Below are positions 52,114 to 61,741 of a stretch of DNA of 64,000 nt, piece by piece. Each line of letters starts with the position of its first letter. Position 1 is the first letter of the stretch. The stretch spans positions 1 to 64,000 of the forward strand of contig NZ_BAVZ01000009.1 in the NCBI RefSeq assembly GCF_000576305.1, in the 5' to 3' direction. Origin of the DNA: Paenibacillus pini JCM 16418 (GTDB taxonomy: Bacteria > Bacillota > Bacilli > Paenibacillales > Paenibacillaceae). The position numbers and the translations under genes are program-made. Under the pieces are notes generated by a model. The model did not search any database and had not been told where the DNA came from. It worked only from the letters and a program-made list of their open reading frames with translations.

Positions 52114-53895
52114 ATGAAGGAAGACAATAATCAGATCGACAACGTAGAGGATACATCCGAGCTCGCGATGATGATGCAGTATGAGAATAAGGAACAGGAT
52201 TCGCAGAATGATCAAGAAGGGGAGGACCGAGTACAGAAAAGTCAGAGTGAGAATGAGAGTCAAGGTGAGAATAGAGAGCAGAATCAAACTCACAATCAAA
52301 GTTCTGAACAGAATGCACAGAGCCCTGAGGAGAAGCAAAAAGAGCAGGAGTTACAAAAAAAACGTGAGCAGGAAAAGTCGGATACCGTTGAGGAGTCCGT
52401 AATCTATTGGCAGAAAAGCGATGATGTATCGGATAGTCTGGAGCAGACAAAGGCCACACTCAGGGAAGTCATGGGACTGGATTCTTCATTTGATATTGTG
52501 TTTCGGGAAATGACTCTTGCGAGCCAAGACACCGGTCTGCTCTTCATCAATGGTTTCGCCAAAGATAATATTATGATCGAAATTCTGAAGCGTCTTACGT
52601 ATTTGCAAGCTGATCAACTGTCTTCAGATGCGGTAAAATCTTTTTTCGAATGCTATATCCCGCATATTCAAGTTGAAACGACAAGCAAGCTTAGTGTTGT
52701 CGTAAACAAAGTATTAATGGGTATGAGTGCATTGTTTATTGAAGGTGAGCACACCGTTATTGTAATGGATACACGTACGTTTCCAGTACGTAGTCCAGAA
52801 GAACCGAGTATTGAAAGGGTCGTACGTGGTGCGAGAGATGGATTTACGGAGACGCTACTTTCAAACGTTACACTTGTCCGCAGACGCTTACGTGATCCAG
52901 GTCTGAAGACAGAGATGATACAAGTTGGCCGCCGGACACGTACGGATGTCTGTATTGCTTATATTGATGATATCATTGATAAGGTTCAAGTGGACTCGAT
53001 TCGAGAGAAAATCAAAGAACTGGATATTGAGGGACTGCCGCTTGCTGACAAACAACTAGAGGAAGCCATTATCAATAAGGGGTGGCATCCCTATCCGCTT
53101 GTAAGGTATTCTGAACGTCCTGATGTGGTTTCTTCCCATATTCTCGAAGGACGAGTGGTCGTGTTTGTTGATACTTCACCAAGCGTAATGATTATGCCGA
53201 CTACCTTCTTTGATTTATGTCAGCATGCGGAAGAAAATCGGCAAACGCCTTTTATGGGAACCTATTTGCGATGGGTACGATTTCTAGGTATTTTCGCTTC
53301 CATGTTTCTATTGCCGCTCTGGATGCTGATGGTTATTCATCCTGAGCTGAAACCGGCATTTCTGGATTTTATAGGTCCTCAAGATAATGGCAAGCTACCC
53401 TTCATCGTGCAGTTTATGTTGGTGGAGATCGGTGTGGATTTACTACGCTTAGCTGCCGTTCACACGCCTACACCACTCGCATCCGCCATGGGGCTAATTG
53501 CTGCTGTATTGGTCGGCGATATTGCCGTCAAATCAGGGTTATTTGTCAACGAGGTTGTTCTATATATGGCAGTTGCTGCGATTGGCATGTTTGCTACGCC
53601 AAGTTATGAACTGGGACTTGCAAATCGAATTGTACGAATATTTCTATTAATTGCGGTTGCCGCATTCCAGGTCAAGGGGTTTGTCATTGGTACGACATTT
53701 CTCATTCTGTTGTTGACTCTTCACCGCTCGTATAATTCTTCATATTTATGGCCTTTTATACCGTTTAATGCAAAGGCACTTGCGGAAGTTGTTTTTCGAT
53801 TTCCTCTTCTGGAATCGCCAAAACGCCCATCTTTTAATAAAACAAGAGATAATACACGTATGCGACCTAAGCAGGATGATCCGCAGCAATCGTAG
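52114..53895 (+). CDS. spoVAF: SpoVAF / GerA-like spore membrane protein
   Basis: A 593-residue protein of the GerA/SpoVAF family, about 100 residues longer than B. subtilis SpoVAF. The extra part is an N-terminal low-complexity stretch of Glu, Gln, Asn, Ser and Lys (about 5-90). The family domain (about 95-560) includes the soluble GerA-type half and a membrane half with about five helices from residue 385. GCGGAGGTG precedes ATG 52114. A role with SpoVA/Ger proteins in spore germination is inferred. Confidence 0.88.
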   Translation: MKEDNNQIDNVEDTSELAMMMQYENKEQDSQNDQEGEDRVQKSQSENESQGENREQNQTHNQSSEQNAQSPEEKQKEQELQKKREQEKSDTVEESVIYWQKSDDVSDSLEQTKATLREVMGLDSSFDIVFREMTLASQDTGLLFINGFAKDNIMIEILKRLTYLQADQLSSDAVKSFFECYIPHIQVETTSKLSVVVNKVLMGMSALFIEGEHTVIVMDTRTFPVRSPEEPSIERVVRGARDGFTETLLSNVTLVRRRLRDPGLKTEMIQVGRRTRTDVCIAYIDDIIDKVQVDSIREKIKELDIEGLPLADKQLEEAIINKGWHPYPLVRYSERPDVVSSHILEGRVVVFVDTSPSVMIMPTTFFDLCQHAEENRQTPFMGTYLRWVRFLGIFASMFLLPLWMLMVIHPELKPAFLDFIGPQDNGKLPFIVQFMLVEIGVDLLRLAAVHTPTPLASAMGLIAAVLVGDIAVKSGLFVNEVVLYMAVAAIGMFATPSYELGLANRIVRIFLLIAVAAFQVKGFVIGTTFLILLLTLHRSYNSSYLWPFIPFNAKALAEVVFRFPLLESPKRPSFNKTRDNTRMRPKQDDPQQS

Positions 53896-54012
53896 AAAAA
53901 TACAAATGTTCTGCAAAAAAATCCATTCTAACTCTTCCGTTGTCTGATATACTGATGTAAAAGTTGGTTAGGTATATTTACACTTTCTACGGAAAATGAA
54001 GGGATGCTGAAT

Positions 54013-55344
54013 ATGTTTCTACATGGTACCAGTCAAATTAATGCAAGCGGACATCTAGAAATTGGTGGATGTGATGTAACGGATCTAAAAGCGAAGTTCG
54101 GAACTCCGCTTTATATCGTTGATGAGGAATTAGTTCGTAAACGCTGTCGTCAGTATGTCGAAGCCTTTAAGGCATCGGGACTTCGCTTTCAAGTGGCCTA
54201 TGCAAGTAAAGCCTTTTGCGTTATGGCGATGTGCCGGATTGCAGAAGAAGAGGATATGTCTCTTGATGTCGTATCGGACGGAGAGCTTTACACAGCTCTG
54301 CAAGCAGGATTTCCAGTTAAACGGATTCACTTTCACGGAAACAATAAGACGATCGAAGAGATGGAAATGGCGATTGACGCCGGTATTGGCTGTTTTGTTG
54401 TAGACAACTTGGTCGAGCTTCACGTTCTTGATGGTGTAGCTGCAAGTAAAAATGCGACAGTTAATATCTTGCTTCGCGTGACTCCAGGTGTTGAAGCTCA
54501 TACACATGAATATATCTCGACGGGTCAGACCGATTCTAAATTCGGTTTTGATATCGGCAATGGATCTGCATTTGAAGCAGTGAAGCTGGCTATTAGTTTG
54601 AGTAATCTGAATGTGCTTGGTTTACATTCCCATATTGGTTCGCAAATTTTTGAAGTGAATGGTTTTGAAATGGCCGTTCAGCGGGTAGCAGAGTTTGCGA
54701 TACGCGTCAAAGAAGAGTTGAACTATAGATTCCAAGTCGTGAATCTAGGTGGCGGCTTTGGTATTCGTTACGTGGATGGGGATACTCCATTAGAGGTCTC
54801 CCATTACGTTAAAGCGATTACTGATGCAGTTAAGACTCATTTTGCAGCATGGGGTGAAGAATTACCTGAAATTTGGGTCGAGCCGGGACGTAGCATCGTA
54901 GGTGATGCGGGAACGACACTGTACACAGTTGGTACAAGCAAAGATATTCCTGGTGTGCGTAAATACGTAGCAGTTGATGGTGGAATGACAGACAACCCAC
55001 GTCCTGCGCTTTATGAATCGAAGTATGAAGCTGTACTTGCTAATCGTGCGAAAGATGCAATTGAAGAGACAGTATCCATTGCTGGTAAGTGCTGTGAAAG
55101 CGGAGATATGCTTATTTGGGATCTGGAGCTTCCTAAAGTACAGAATGGTGATTTATTGGCGGTTTCCTGCACTGGAGCGTACAATTACTCCATGGCAAGT
55201 AACTATAATCGTATTCGCCGTCCGGCGGTCGTCTTCGTTCAACAAGGCGAGAGCGATTTAGTCGTACGTAGAGAAAGTTTACAGAACATTGTGGGCAATG
55301 ATCTGGTACCAGAGCGGATCAGCAAGCAAACTATATTGAAGTAA
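54013..55344 (+). CDS. lysA: Diaminopimelate decarboxylase
   Basis: A PLP enzyme that decarboxylates meso-diaminopimelate to L-lysine. It has 443 residues: alanine-racemase-like barrel with the PLP Lys66 in AYASKAF, HSHIGSQI (about 204-211), GGGFGIRY (about 243), EPGRSIVG (about 293) and the C-terminal barrel with CCESGD. Start chosen is ATG 54013, ten bases after AAGGG; ATG 54004 is too close to it. It closes the spoVA-lysA block as in B. subtilis. Confidence 0.95.
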   Translation: MFLHGTSQINASGHLEIGGCDVTDLKAKFGTPLYIVDEELVRKRCRQYVEAFKASGLRFQVAYASKAFCVMAMCRIAEEEDMSLDVVSDGELYTALQAGFPVKRIHFHGNNKTIEEMEMAIDAGIGCFVVDNLVELHVLDGVAASKNATVNILLRVTPGVEAHTHEYISTGQTDSKFGFDIGNGSAFEAVKLAISLSNLNVLGLHSHIGSQIFEVNGFEMAVQRVAEFAIRVKEELNYRFQVVNLGGGFGIRYVDGDTPLEVSHYVKAITDAVKTHFAAWGEELPEIWVEPGRSIVGDAGTTLYTVGTSKDIPGVRKYVAVDGGMTDNPRPALYESKYEAVLANRAKDAIEETVSIAGKCCESGDMLIWDLELPKVQNGDLLAVSCTGAYNYSMASNYNRIRRPAVVFVQQGESDLVVRRESLQNIVGNDLVPERISKQTILK

Positions 55345-55386
55345 ACCGTGGGGCAGTAAGTGTGAATTGGTAAGCTTTAAAAGCAG

Positions 55387-55430
55387 AAGGGTCCATTCTG
55401 TGTTGGGGAATGCGGAATGGGCTCTTTTTG
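55387..55430 (+). terminator. Terminator after lysA
   Basis: AGGGTCCATTC pairs with GAATGGGCTCT (two G-U pairs) around a loop of about 16 bases, followed by TTTTT. Confidence 0.7.
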
Positions 55431-55455
55431 CTGTGAGCTAAAATTGAACGAACAA

Positions 55456-55485
55456 TTGCAAAAGAGATACTAAATAAGATACAAT
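55456..55485 (+). promoter_or_regulatory. Sigma-A promoter of the cyclophilin gene
   Basis: TTGCAA (55456-55461) and TACAAT (55480-55485) with an 18-bp spacer, 83 bp before the start. Confidence 0.5.
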
Positions 55486-55568
55486 CGGGAAGCGACGATA
55501 ATTTCTGGACAGGACATGTTAGAGTGCTGTCTCAAGTTGACAAAATATCAAATAGGAAGTGAAACGAT

Positions 55569-56006
55569 ATGAAAAAAGGTACAATTGAACTTGAAAATGG
55601 TGGCGTGGTTGAAATTGAATTTCTTCCAGAAGAAGCACCTAACACAGTAGCTAACTTTGAAAAATTAGCAAATAGTGGTTTTTACAATGGTCTTTCATTT
55701 CACCGTGTAATACCGGGATTCGTAGCTCAGGGTGGTTGTCCGACAGGAACAGGTACTGGTGGACCTGGTTACCAGATCGATTGTGAAACATCTACAAATA
55801 CGACTAAACATGCTAAAGGCGTTCTGTCTATGGCACATGCTGGACGGAATACTGGAGGAAGTCAATTCTTTATCGTTTATGCTCCACAACCTCACTTGGA
55901 TGGAGTTCATACTGTTTTCGGTAAAGTGACCAAAGGAATGGAATTAATTGATGCTGTAAAACAAGGGGACCGAATGAAAGAAGTCAAAGTTTGGGACGCT
56001 GAATAA
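55569..56006 (+). CDS. ppiB: Cyclophilin-type peptidyl-prolyl isomerase
   Basis: A 145-residue cytoplasmic cyclophilin, close to B. subtilis PpiB in length. The active-site stretch [13 protein letters not shown] (about 39-51), [22 protein letters not shown] (about 80-96) and the [10 protein letters not shown] segment are intact. AGGAAGTGAAACGAT precedes ATG 55569. It has its own promoter and terminator. Confidence 0.94.
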   Translation: MKKGTIELENGGVVEIEFLPEEAPNTVANFEKLANSGFYNGLSFHRVIPGFVAQGGCPTGTGTGGPGYQIDCETSTNTTKHAKGVLSMAHAGRNTGGSQFFIVYAPQPHLDGVHTVFGKVTKGMELIDAVKQGDRMKEVKVWDAE

Positions 56007-56016
56007 TATTTGAATT

Positions 56017-56056
56017 GAAGCCCTTAAGGATATTTCCTTAAGGGCTTCTTATTTTT
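56017..56056. terminator. Terminator after ppiB
   Basis: A 14-bp perfect stem GAAGCCCTTAAGGA/TCCTTAAGGGCTTC with a four-base loop and a T-rich tail. It may also stop the convergent ypdA transcript. Confidence 0.85.
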
Positions 56057-56135
56057 TGAAAAGTTAACTGTAGCCAAGAACAAGAAGGCTTGTTCACAAA
56101 CATTAGATCATGGTTGTTTGCCTCTGAACTATTGC

Positions 56136-57107
56136 TTATTGAAGACGTCTTTCGATTTCCTCAGCAATTTTCATTCCATGAAATCGCCCATCTTCTATAT
56201 AAACACGGTTAGTAGTGCCTCCAGTTACAACACCTGCAAGAAAGACGTTCTCAATGTTTGTTTCATACGTTTCTGGATTAAAGGTAGGTACTAGAGTAGA
56301 GGAGTCAATTTCAATCCCAATGCTTTGAAGCATGGTTGTATCGGGTTGATAACCAATTAGTGAAAATACATAGTCATTTGGAATTGTGACTAACCCTTCC
56401 GATGTATGAACAGAAACGGTCGTATTCGTTATCGCCTCAACACTGGAACTCGGATAAAACTTAATCTTTTCCTTTTCGATGAAATTTCGTATATCTAAAA
56501 GTAAAGAGGGTTTAATGCCCTTGTAAACCGTGTCTCCACGATGGACAAGGGTTACGCGTGCTCCGTTGCGATAAAGGTCAATCGCTGCTTCGACAGCAGA
56601 GTTTTTGCCTCCTACGACGGTTACATCTTGTCCATGAAAGGAATGGCCCTCTTTGTAATAATGCATGACCTTGGACATGTTTTCTCCATCAACACCGATT
56701 CTTTTCGGGTGATCGAAGATTCCTGTAGCAATAACAATCATACGTGCTTGATAGGGGATTGTTGTTCCTGTGCGATCTACGGCGTGCACCGTAATGGAAT
56801 CTGTATCTTTTGAGATACGATTAACCTGTTGAAAGCATTTAATGTTTATTGCTTGTCGTTCAGTAACAAGACGATAGTATTTTAATAGCTCCGTTCTTGT
56901 AGGCCTTACCTCTTGCGATAGGAAGGGGATATTACCAATTTCTAAACGATCTGAAGTGCTATAAAAGCGCATATCTAATGGACAATTTACAATTGAATTC
57001 ACAATCGCTTCTTTCTCAATAATGACATAACTCATCCCTTTTTCTTGAAGGGCAAGGCCGGTGGCTAAACCGCAAGGTCCTCCACCTATAATGACAACAT
57101 CATACAT
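56136..57107 (-). CDS. ypdA: YpdA-type flavin disulfide reductase (bacillithiol)
   Basis: A 323-residue FAD/NADPH oxidoreductase. FAD motif GGGPCGLATGLALQ (about 8-21), NADPH motif VVGGKNSAVEAAIDLYRNGARVT (about 165-187), and a C-terminal FAD segment with FLAGVVTGG. The Cys in GPCG is the conserved YpdA Cys, and the overall layout fits YpdA, proposed to reduce bacillithiol disulfide in Firmicutes. There is no CxxC thioredoxin-reductase motif. It is a single gene on the minus strand. Confidence 0.88.
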   Translation of the reverse strand: MYDVVIIGGGPCGLATGLALQEKGMSYVIIEKEAIVNSIVNCPLDMRFYSTSDRLEIGNIPFLSQEVRPTRTELLKYYRLVTERQAINIKCFQQVNRISKDTDSITVHAVDRTGTTIPYQARMIVIATGIFDHPKRIGVDGENMSKVMHYYKEGHSFHGQDVTVVGGKNSAVEAAIDLYRNGARVTLVHRGDTVYKGIKPSLLLDIRNFIEKEKIKFYPSSSVEAITNTTVSVHTSEGLVTIPNDYVFSLIGYQPDTTMLQSIGIEIDSSTLVPTFNPETYETNIENVFLAGVVTGGTTNRVYIEDGRFHGMKIAEEIERRLQ

Positions 57108-57299
57108 ATGAATTTAATCTCCTTCATCTAGGTTGTTATTTAACTAGCTGCTGATTGTTACCACAAAATACTATTAATTGTACAATAATTTCTCTCATAT
57201 ATAAAATGAATTATTAAAATAAAGTTTCATTATAATCAAAATTTTGAAAATAAACTAAATATAGTAGGAAATAGATTAGGGGATTACTATGTAAGATAC

Positions 57300-57334
57300 A
57301 TAAAAAAACGTATCGTTCAATTGAACGATACGTT
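57300..57334 (-). terminator. Terminator of the peptide-signalling cassette
   Basis: Perfect 28-base palindrome (57307-57334). On the minus strand it follows the phr-like stop by eight bases and is followed by seven T residues. Confidence 0.85.
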
Positions 57335-57342
57335 GGGGGGTT

Positions 57343-57465
57343 TTAATATTCTTGTCCATGATTAAGCGGCGTAATACCTGGATTAACTCCTGCATGGCCT
57401 GGTAAGGATATATTACTGAAAATAATAATTCCTAAAACGACTACTAATGCCAGCGCTTTCTTCAT
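57343..57465 (-). CDS. Phr-like secreted signalling pro-peptide
   Basis: A 40-residue pre-peptide, shorter than usual gene-finder limits. Basic start MKKALA, hydrophobic core (about residues 5-20) and a likely signal-peptidase site near PGHA (about 22-25) leave the C-terminal peptide GVNPGITPLNHGQEY. AAAGGAGTGATT gives a good site for ATG at 57465. The gene overlaps the receptor's 3' end by 53 bases in another frame, the usual Rap-Phr layout. A strong terminator follows. The mature peptide sequence is a guess. Confidence 0.7.
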   Translation of the reverse strand: MKKALALVVVLGIIIFSNISLPGHAGVNPGITPLNHGQEY

Positions 57466-58266
57466 TCATAATCACTCCTTTACATATTCTTTTAAGAACA
57501 AGTGAATACTCTTCCAACTGTGAGTCTGATGCGTATTCTTTGAGGACTTCAAACAAAGAAACTGACTTTTTGAAATAATTGTCATTATTTAGCATATCAG
57601 AATCCACCAAATTTTGTAAAGCATTATCTATGGCTTCTATATAATTTTCATTTAAATAATGATATAAAGCTAAGCTAAACCTGAAAGACAGGTATTTTGA
57701 CGCAACGACTTGCTCACGATAATAAATACTGTCATGTATGTAATGAATCAGCATGTCTATCTCTTGATCTATGTTATATGAATGCATAATGGCAGATTCA
57801 ATTAGTGTGATAAGCCTGATAATACTTGATCGGGATTCTCCTTAATGAATTCAACATATTCTAATGTTTTTTCCCTATTCCCCATTAAAATTTCAATGGT
57901 TAGAGAATTTGCTTTAGAAAATAACTTGAAGTCAGCGATAATCGTAGCCGATTCCTCTGTTGAATCATAAAGCCAACTAAGGTCCGAATAATAGGATATA
58001 CATTCTTTCGCTTCTAGGTATTGACTCAACTTCTGAAATGCGATTCCCTTCATGAGATAACTGTATCCGAAATAATATGATATATGTCTTTTCTTTTTTG
58101 TCTGTATCGTATTTTTATCTGTATGAATGATTTCTGTAGCGGAATCCAAAAGGGAGGTTGAAAGTGAGATTACCTTATCCCAATTTTCAAAAGTACTTGC
58201 CATTTTAATGAAATTAACTATAGTATCGATCTCTACTACTTCTGATGTATTGTCATTAATAACCAA
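57413..58266 (-). pseudogene. Rap-like TPR peptide receptor without HTH, apparent one-base frameshift
   Basis: A tetratricopeptide protein of about 284 residues when read through. It resembles the TPR half of RNPP/Rap-type receptors (YYFGYSYLMKGIAFQKLSQYLEAKECISYY; WLYDSTEESATIIADFKLFSKANSLTIEILMGN). Translation starts at TTG 58266, eight bases after GGAGG. The first frame stops at 57802; the next picks up as LITLIESAIMHSYN and runs to 57413. One missing base near 57812-57816 explains it. No HTH or N-terminal Rap bundle is present, and the promoter lies only about 40 bp upstream, so the short form is original. Its 3' end contains the start of the phr-like gene. Confidence 0.65.
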
Positions 58267-58306
58267 AGGTAAAACCTCCTTTATATAACAATAATTTACA
58301 AATATT

Positions 58307-58336
58307 ATTATATAGATAAAATTTACATACGGTCAA
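58307..58336 (-). promoter_or_regulatory. Sigma-A promoter of the Rap/Phr-like cassette
   Basis: On the minus strand TTGACC (58331-58336) and TATAAT (58307-58312) with an 18-bp spacer, 40 bp before the TTG start. Confidence 0.7.
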
Positions 58337-58585
58337 TAAAAACTTTTATCAAGATTGATATATCGCTGGAATGCCAATGAAGAAGTAATAGTTTGATGCA
58401 TTATGAATGCAATATCACACTATATTCAGCGAATAATCGCGAAGAATGGGAGCTTTTTTTGCCTCCATTTATCACAATTTGTAACAATACAACTACCTTT
58501 GACGCCCTAAAGGAACTTAGTTCTTAGCTGGGGAATAGTTCTCTAAATCAAGCTCATTAAAGCTGTTGAAGAGATGGGGGAACGT
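58337..58585. other. Divergent intergenic region
   Basis: AT-rich spacer between the Rap-like receptor (minus) and the sensor kinase (plus). Apart from the receptor promoter at its edge and a GGGGG ribosome site before the kinase, I see no gene or clear repeat. It holds no coding room for an N-terminal domain of the receptor. Confidence 0.5.
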
Positions 58586-60361
58586 ATGAGAAAAAAATGG
58601 CGAATGTCTACTATTTTAAGACTTTTTTTCATCTTAATTGTCATTATTCCGATGCTCTTAATCTGTTCTATCATTCTAAACATTTATAAGAACGATATTC
58701 TTCAGCAAAATACGAAGCGCTCCTTGCAAACAGTGCAAGCGCTTTCTTATTCCGTGAGTCAGGAAATTGGACGATTATCAGGTTTATTCGCATCAATAGG
58801 GCTGGATGAGGATGTGAGAAATACGGTCTATGACATTTATAAATTGAATGGGTTTGAGAGGCAAATGGCTACCTATAAGCTGAAAGTATTAATCGAGAAA
58901 TATACGGCTTCTGTATCGGGGCGTGTGCTGTCTGTTAATTTCTACTTTGAGAACGGCTCTTCTTACTCTTATATGAAAAATCTAATGCATAAAGGAACGG
59001 ATATTCAAAATGAAGATTGGTATCAAGCGGCTCTGAAAAAGCCAAACTTTATACATTTTATTGGCATGAAGCCCAATTCACTTTATGGGAATTACAATCC
59101 CTATATGATGGTCGCGGCTCTAGCGCCTGACTACTCCAGTCCTTCCTCTCAGCTTGAAATGATACTATTTACGTTTGAAAGCAGTGCATTCGATCATATT
59201 TTGCAGTCACGGGATAACACGGAATCTACCATTTACATCGCCGATGATGGAGGAGAAATTATTTCGTCGAATACGATTTTGAAAAGAGGCAGTAAGCTAA
59301 ACTTGTCGCATCTGGCTGATGTATTTACACATGATCAGGGTTCTTATGTAGACGATACGGACGGCAATAAAACGCTGATATCGTATGCCAAAGTAGACGT
59401 AGCAAATCCCAACTGGATTGTGATGCTGAAGATTCCTTATACCAATTTAATGGCTAACTATATGAACGTCAATTCCTTTGTATGGGTTCTTGCTATTCTA
59501 ATTATTTTAGCTTTTATTCTGATTTCCTTCTACTTCGTGTCTAATATGACTAAGCCGATCCTTGAGCTTCTCCGGCAGATGGTTCGGGTCACGCACGGTG
59601 ATTTGAATGCTAAAATCAATGTTTCCGGCAGTCTTGAAATGGCAAGTCTCGGCCACTCATTTAACCAAATGACAGAAAGGATCAGGGAACTGATCGATCA
59701 ACATGAACAACAAGAGTTGAAGAAGCGAAAGGCAGAATTCGCCGCGTTGCAATCGCAAATTAATCCCCATTTTCTCATTAATACACTGAATTCTATTAAA
59801 TTTATGGCTCTGATCAGCAAAGCGGACAATATTCGCAATATGACGCACGCACTGACGAAGCTGATCTCTTCTTCATTTAACCGCGGAGGGTTGGTTACGA
59901 CGATTTCTGAAGAGGTTGATCACTTGAAGCATTATTTGTACATCATGGAGATCCGTTATGGGAAGTCAGTCACTACGCAGTGGGATATCGCTCCAGAGAC
60001 AGAAGGATTGTATTTACTGAAGCTGCTACTTCAGCCGATTTTGGAGAATAGCTTTATTCATGGTCTGAAGGATATCAATTATCAAGGCTTCATCCAAATT
60101 TCTATTGTACTCGATGAGGAGGATTTACTCATTACGATCGCTGATAATGGCGTGGGCATGCAGCAGGAGGACCAAACTCATTGGGATGAGGATACACAAA
60201 GACATATGTTTAGTGGGATGGGAAATATGAATGTTCATGAACGGATACAGTTGTACTACGGTACTAATTATGGAATTTATTATAAAACCAACATATTTCG
60301 TGGGACGACTGCACTTATCCGGCTACCACAAATCCGAGTGGTTGACGAGAAGCTATCTTGA
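58586..60361 (+). CDS. YesM-type sensor histidine kinase
   Basis: A 591-residue two-helix membrane kinase. First helix about 13-33, an extracellular dCache-like sensor (about 35-290), second helix about 300-320, HAMP (about 321-373), His_kinase domain with QINPHFLINTLNSIKFMA (His near 396), and a GHKL ATPase (about 480-585). The usual family string is HFLYNTLN, with Tyr where Ile stands here. Start chosen is ATG 58586 with GGGGGA directly upstream; ATG 58574 is an alternative. It pairs with the AraC-type regulator two genes on. Confidence 0.85.
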   Translation: MRKKWRMSTILRLFFILIVIIPMLLICSIILNIYKNDILQQNTKRSLQTVQALSYSVSQEIGRLSGLFASIGLDEDVRNTVYDIYKLNGFERQMATYKLKVLIEKYTASVSGRVLSVNFYFENGSSYSYMKNLMHKGTDIQNEDWYQAALKKPNFIHFIGMKPNSLYGNYNPYMMVAALAPDYSSPSSQLEMILFTFESSAFDHILQSRDNTESTIYIADDGGEIISSNTILKRGSKLNLSHLADVFTHDQGSYVDDTDGNKTLISYAKVDVANPNWIVMLKIPYTNLMANYMNVNSFVWVLAILIILAFILISFYFVSNMTKPILELLRQMVRVTHGDLNAKINVSGSLEMASLGHSFNQMTERIRELIDQHEQQELKKRKAEFAALQSQINPHFLINTLNSIKFMALISKADNIRNMTHALTKLISSSFNRGGLVTTISEEVDHLKHYLYIMEIRYGKSVTTQWDIAPETEGLYLLKLLLQPILENSFIHGLKDINYQGFIQISIVLDEEDLLITIADNGVGMQQEDQTHWDEDTQRHMFSGMGNMNVHERIQLYYGTNYGIYYKTNIFRGTTALIRLPQIRVVDEKLS

Positions 60362-60411
60362 GTGTATTAGGAAGTGTTATGGATCATTACCATTGATATG
60401 GGGGCGTAGCT

Positions 60412-61722
60412 ATGAAACAGAAAAAATGGTTGAACTTACTGTTTGCAGCTTGCTTACTTGCATCTATTTGTATTGGCATCAGTGGATTGCTGAGCCATAT
60501 GGCATTGAAAACAAGAGTGGCTCTTCAGCCTGACGATAAATTAGCCAAGCAACAGCAGCCTATCAAAATCAAATTTGGCATGTGGGAAACCAAAATGGAC
60601 ATTTTGTTCTGGACCAGCAAAGTAAAGGAATATTCAAAAATCAGACCCAATGTAACGATAGAAGTGGAGACAATTCCAGATAACAGTGGTCAGTATCTGA
60701 AAGTGCGACTTGCAGCTAATGATCTACCAGATGTATTTTATCTAAAGCCTTCTCATTTATCTTCTTATCAGGATGCACTACTGCCTCTCAATAAACTGGA
60801 AGCTTCTAAAACGAATCGCTTTCCGGCTGTAATCAAGGGGAATATTTATGGACTACCGCTGGTATCCTTCTCAGAGTATGTATTTTACCATCCAAGCATC
60901 TTTCATGAACTGAACCTTCAAATTCCTCAAACCCTCGATGAATTCGTGGATGTTCTAGAGAAAATAAAGGACAACGATAAGTACATTCCAATCGCCATTG
61001 GTGCGAAAGAGGACTGGACCTTTTATCCATTTATTGAGTTTGGTCCGCCTATTATCTCGCATGATCCAAATTATCTTACGAGTTTATCCTATATCCCGCA
61101 GCCGTTTGGTAAGGACACATCCTTCGAAACAGCCGCAAAGCTTCTGAAAAGGATTTCTGAGCATAGATTAGCAGGCTTTGACGCTTTGAGTATTGGGGCT
61201 GATGAAGCCAAACAGCTATTTCAATCCAATAAAGCCGCCATGATTGCTCTAGGGCAATGGTATTATCAGGATTATATTTCAAATGTCAAAAATGATGATG
61301 ATCTGGATGCGTTCCCATTGCCCTGGAGATCGGATATAAGGCAGCCTCTGGAGGCTCTAACGATGCCTGACCAGTTCATGGCTCTTAACAAGAATTCTAA
61401 GCATGTAGACGAAGCAAAGGCTTTTCTGGAATGGATATTCAGTCCGAAAATTTATCAAGAATATATCAATTATTCGGGAAATTCCTCGACCATGGTAAAC
61501 ATACCGTCTGATCAGCCTTTTTTTAACCGAGTTAAAAGTAAGCATCCTTTTAATCCTTTTCTGTACTTTGGTATAAACGAACGATTCGAAATGGTGAAGA
61601 ATAATTCGCTGTTTAACGAGAAAAAAGCTGCACAGGATATTTTTGCAGGAGCTTCCGTGGAGGATATTCAAAGAATGCTAAATTACAATTGGAGCGAGGC
61701 TATTCGAATGATGCAAAAATAA
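60412..61722 (+). CDS. Family 1 extracellular solute-binding protein
   Basis: A 436-residue substrate-binding protein of the sugar ABC type. The N-terminal helix (about 7-28) is not followed by a clear lipobox: SIC has Ile before Cys. So it may be an uncleaved membrane-anchored protein. The family pattern KIKFGMWETKMDILFWTSKVKEYSKIRPNVTIE and the later FLEWIFSP are typical. There are no permease genes; it lies between the kinase and its regulator, spaced by 51 and 20 bases. A sensing role rather than transport is an inference from that position. Confidence 0.82.
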   Translation: MKQKKWLNLLFAACLLASICIGISGLLSHMALKTRVALQPDDKLAKQQQPIKIKFGMWETKMDILFWTSKVKEYSKIRPNVTIEVETIPDNSGQYLKVRLAANDLPDVFYLKPSHLSSYQDALLPLNKLEASKTNRFPAVIKGNIYGLPLVSFSEYVFYHPSIFHELNLQIPQTLDEFVDVLEKIKDNDKYIPIAIGAKEDWTFYPFIEFGPPIISHDPNYLTSLSYIPQPFGKDTSFETAAKLLKRISEHRLAGFDALSIGADEAKQLFQSNKAAMIALGQWYYQDYISNVKNDDDLDAFPLPWRSDIRQPLEALTMPDQFMALNKNSKHVDEAKAFLEWIFSPKIYQEYINYSGNSSTMVNIPSDQPFFNRVKSKHPFNPFLYFGINERFEMVKNNSLFNEKKAAQDIFAGASVEDIQRMLNYNWSEAIRMMQK

Positions 61723-61741
61723 CGAAGCAGGGGGAGTAAAT

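Noticed and set aside
52106..52459. Minus-strand frames with hydrophobic Leu/Ile repeats
   Set aside because: They mirror the low-complexity Glu/Gln/Asn start of spoVAF on the other strand; composition artefact.
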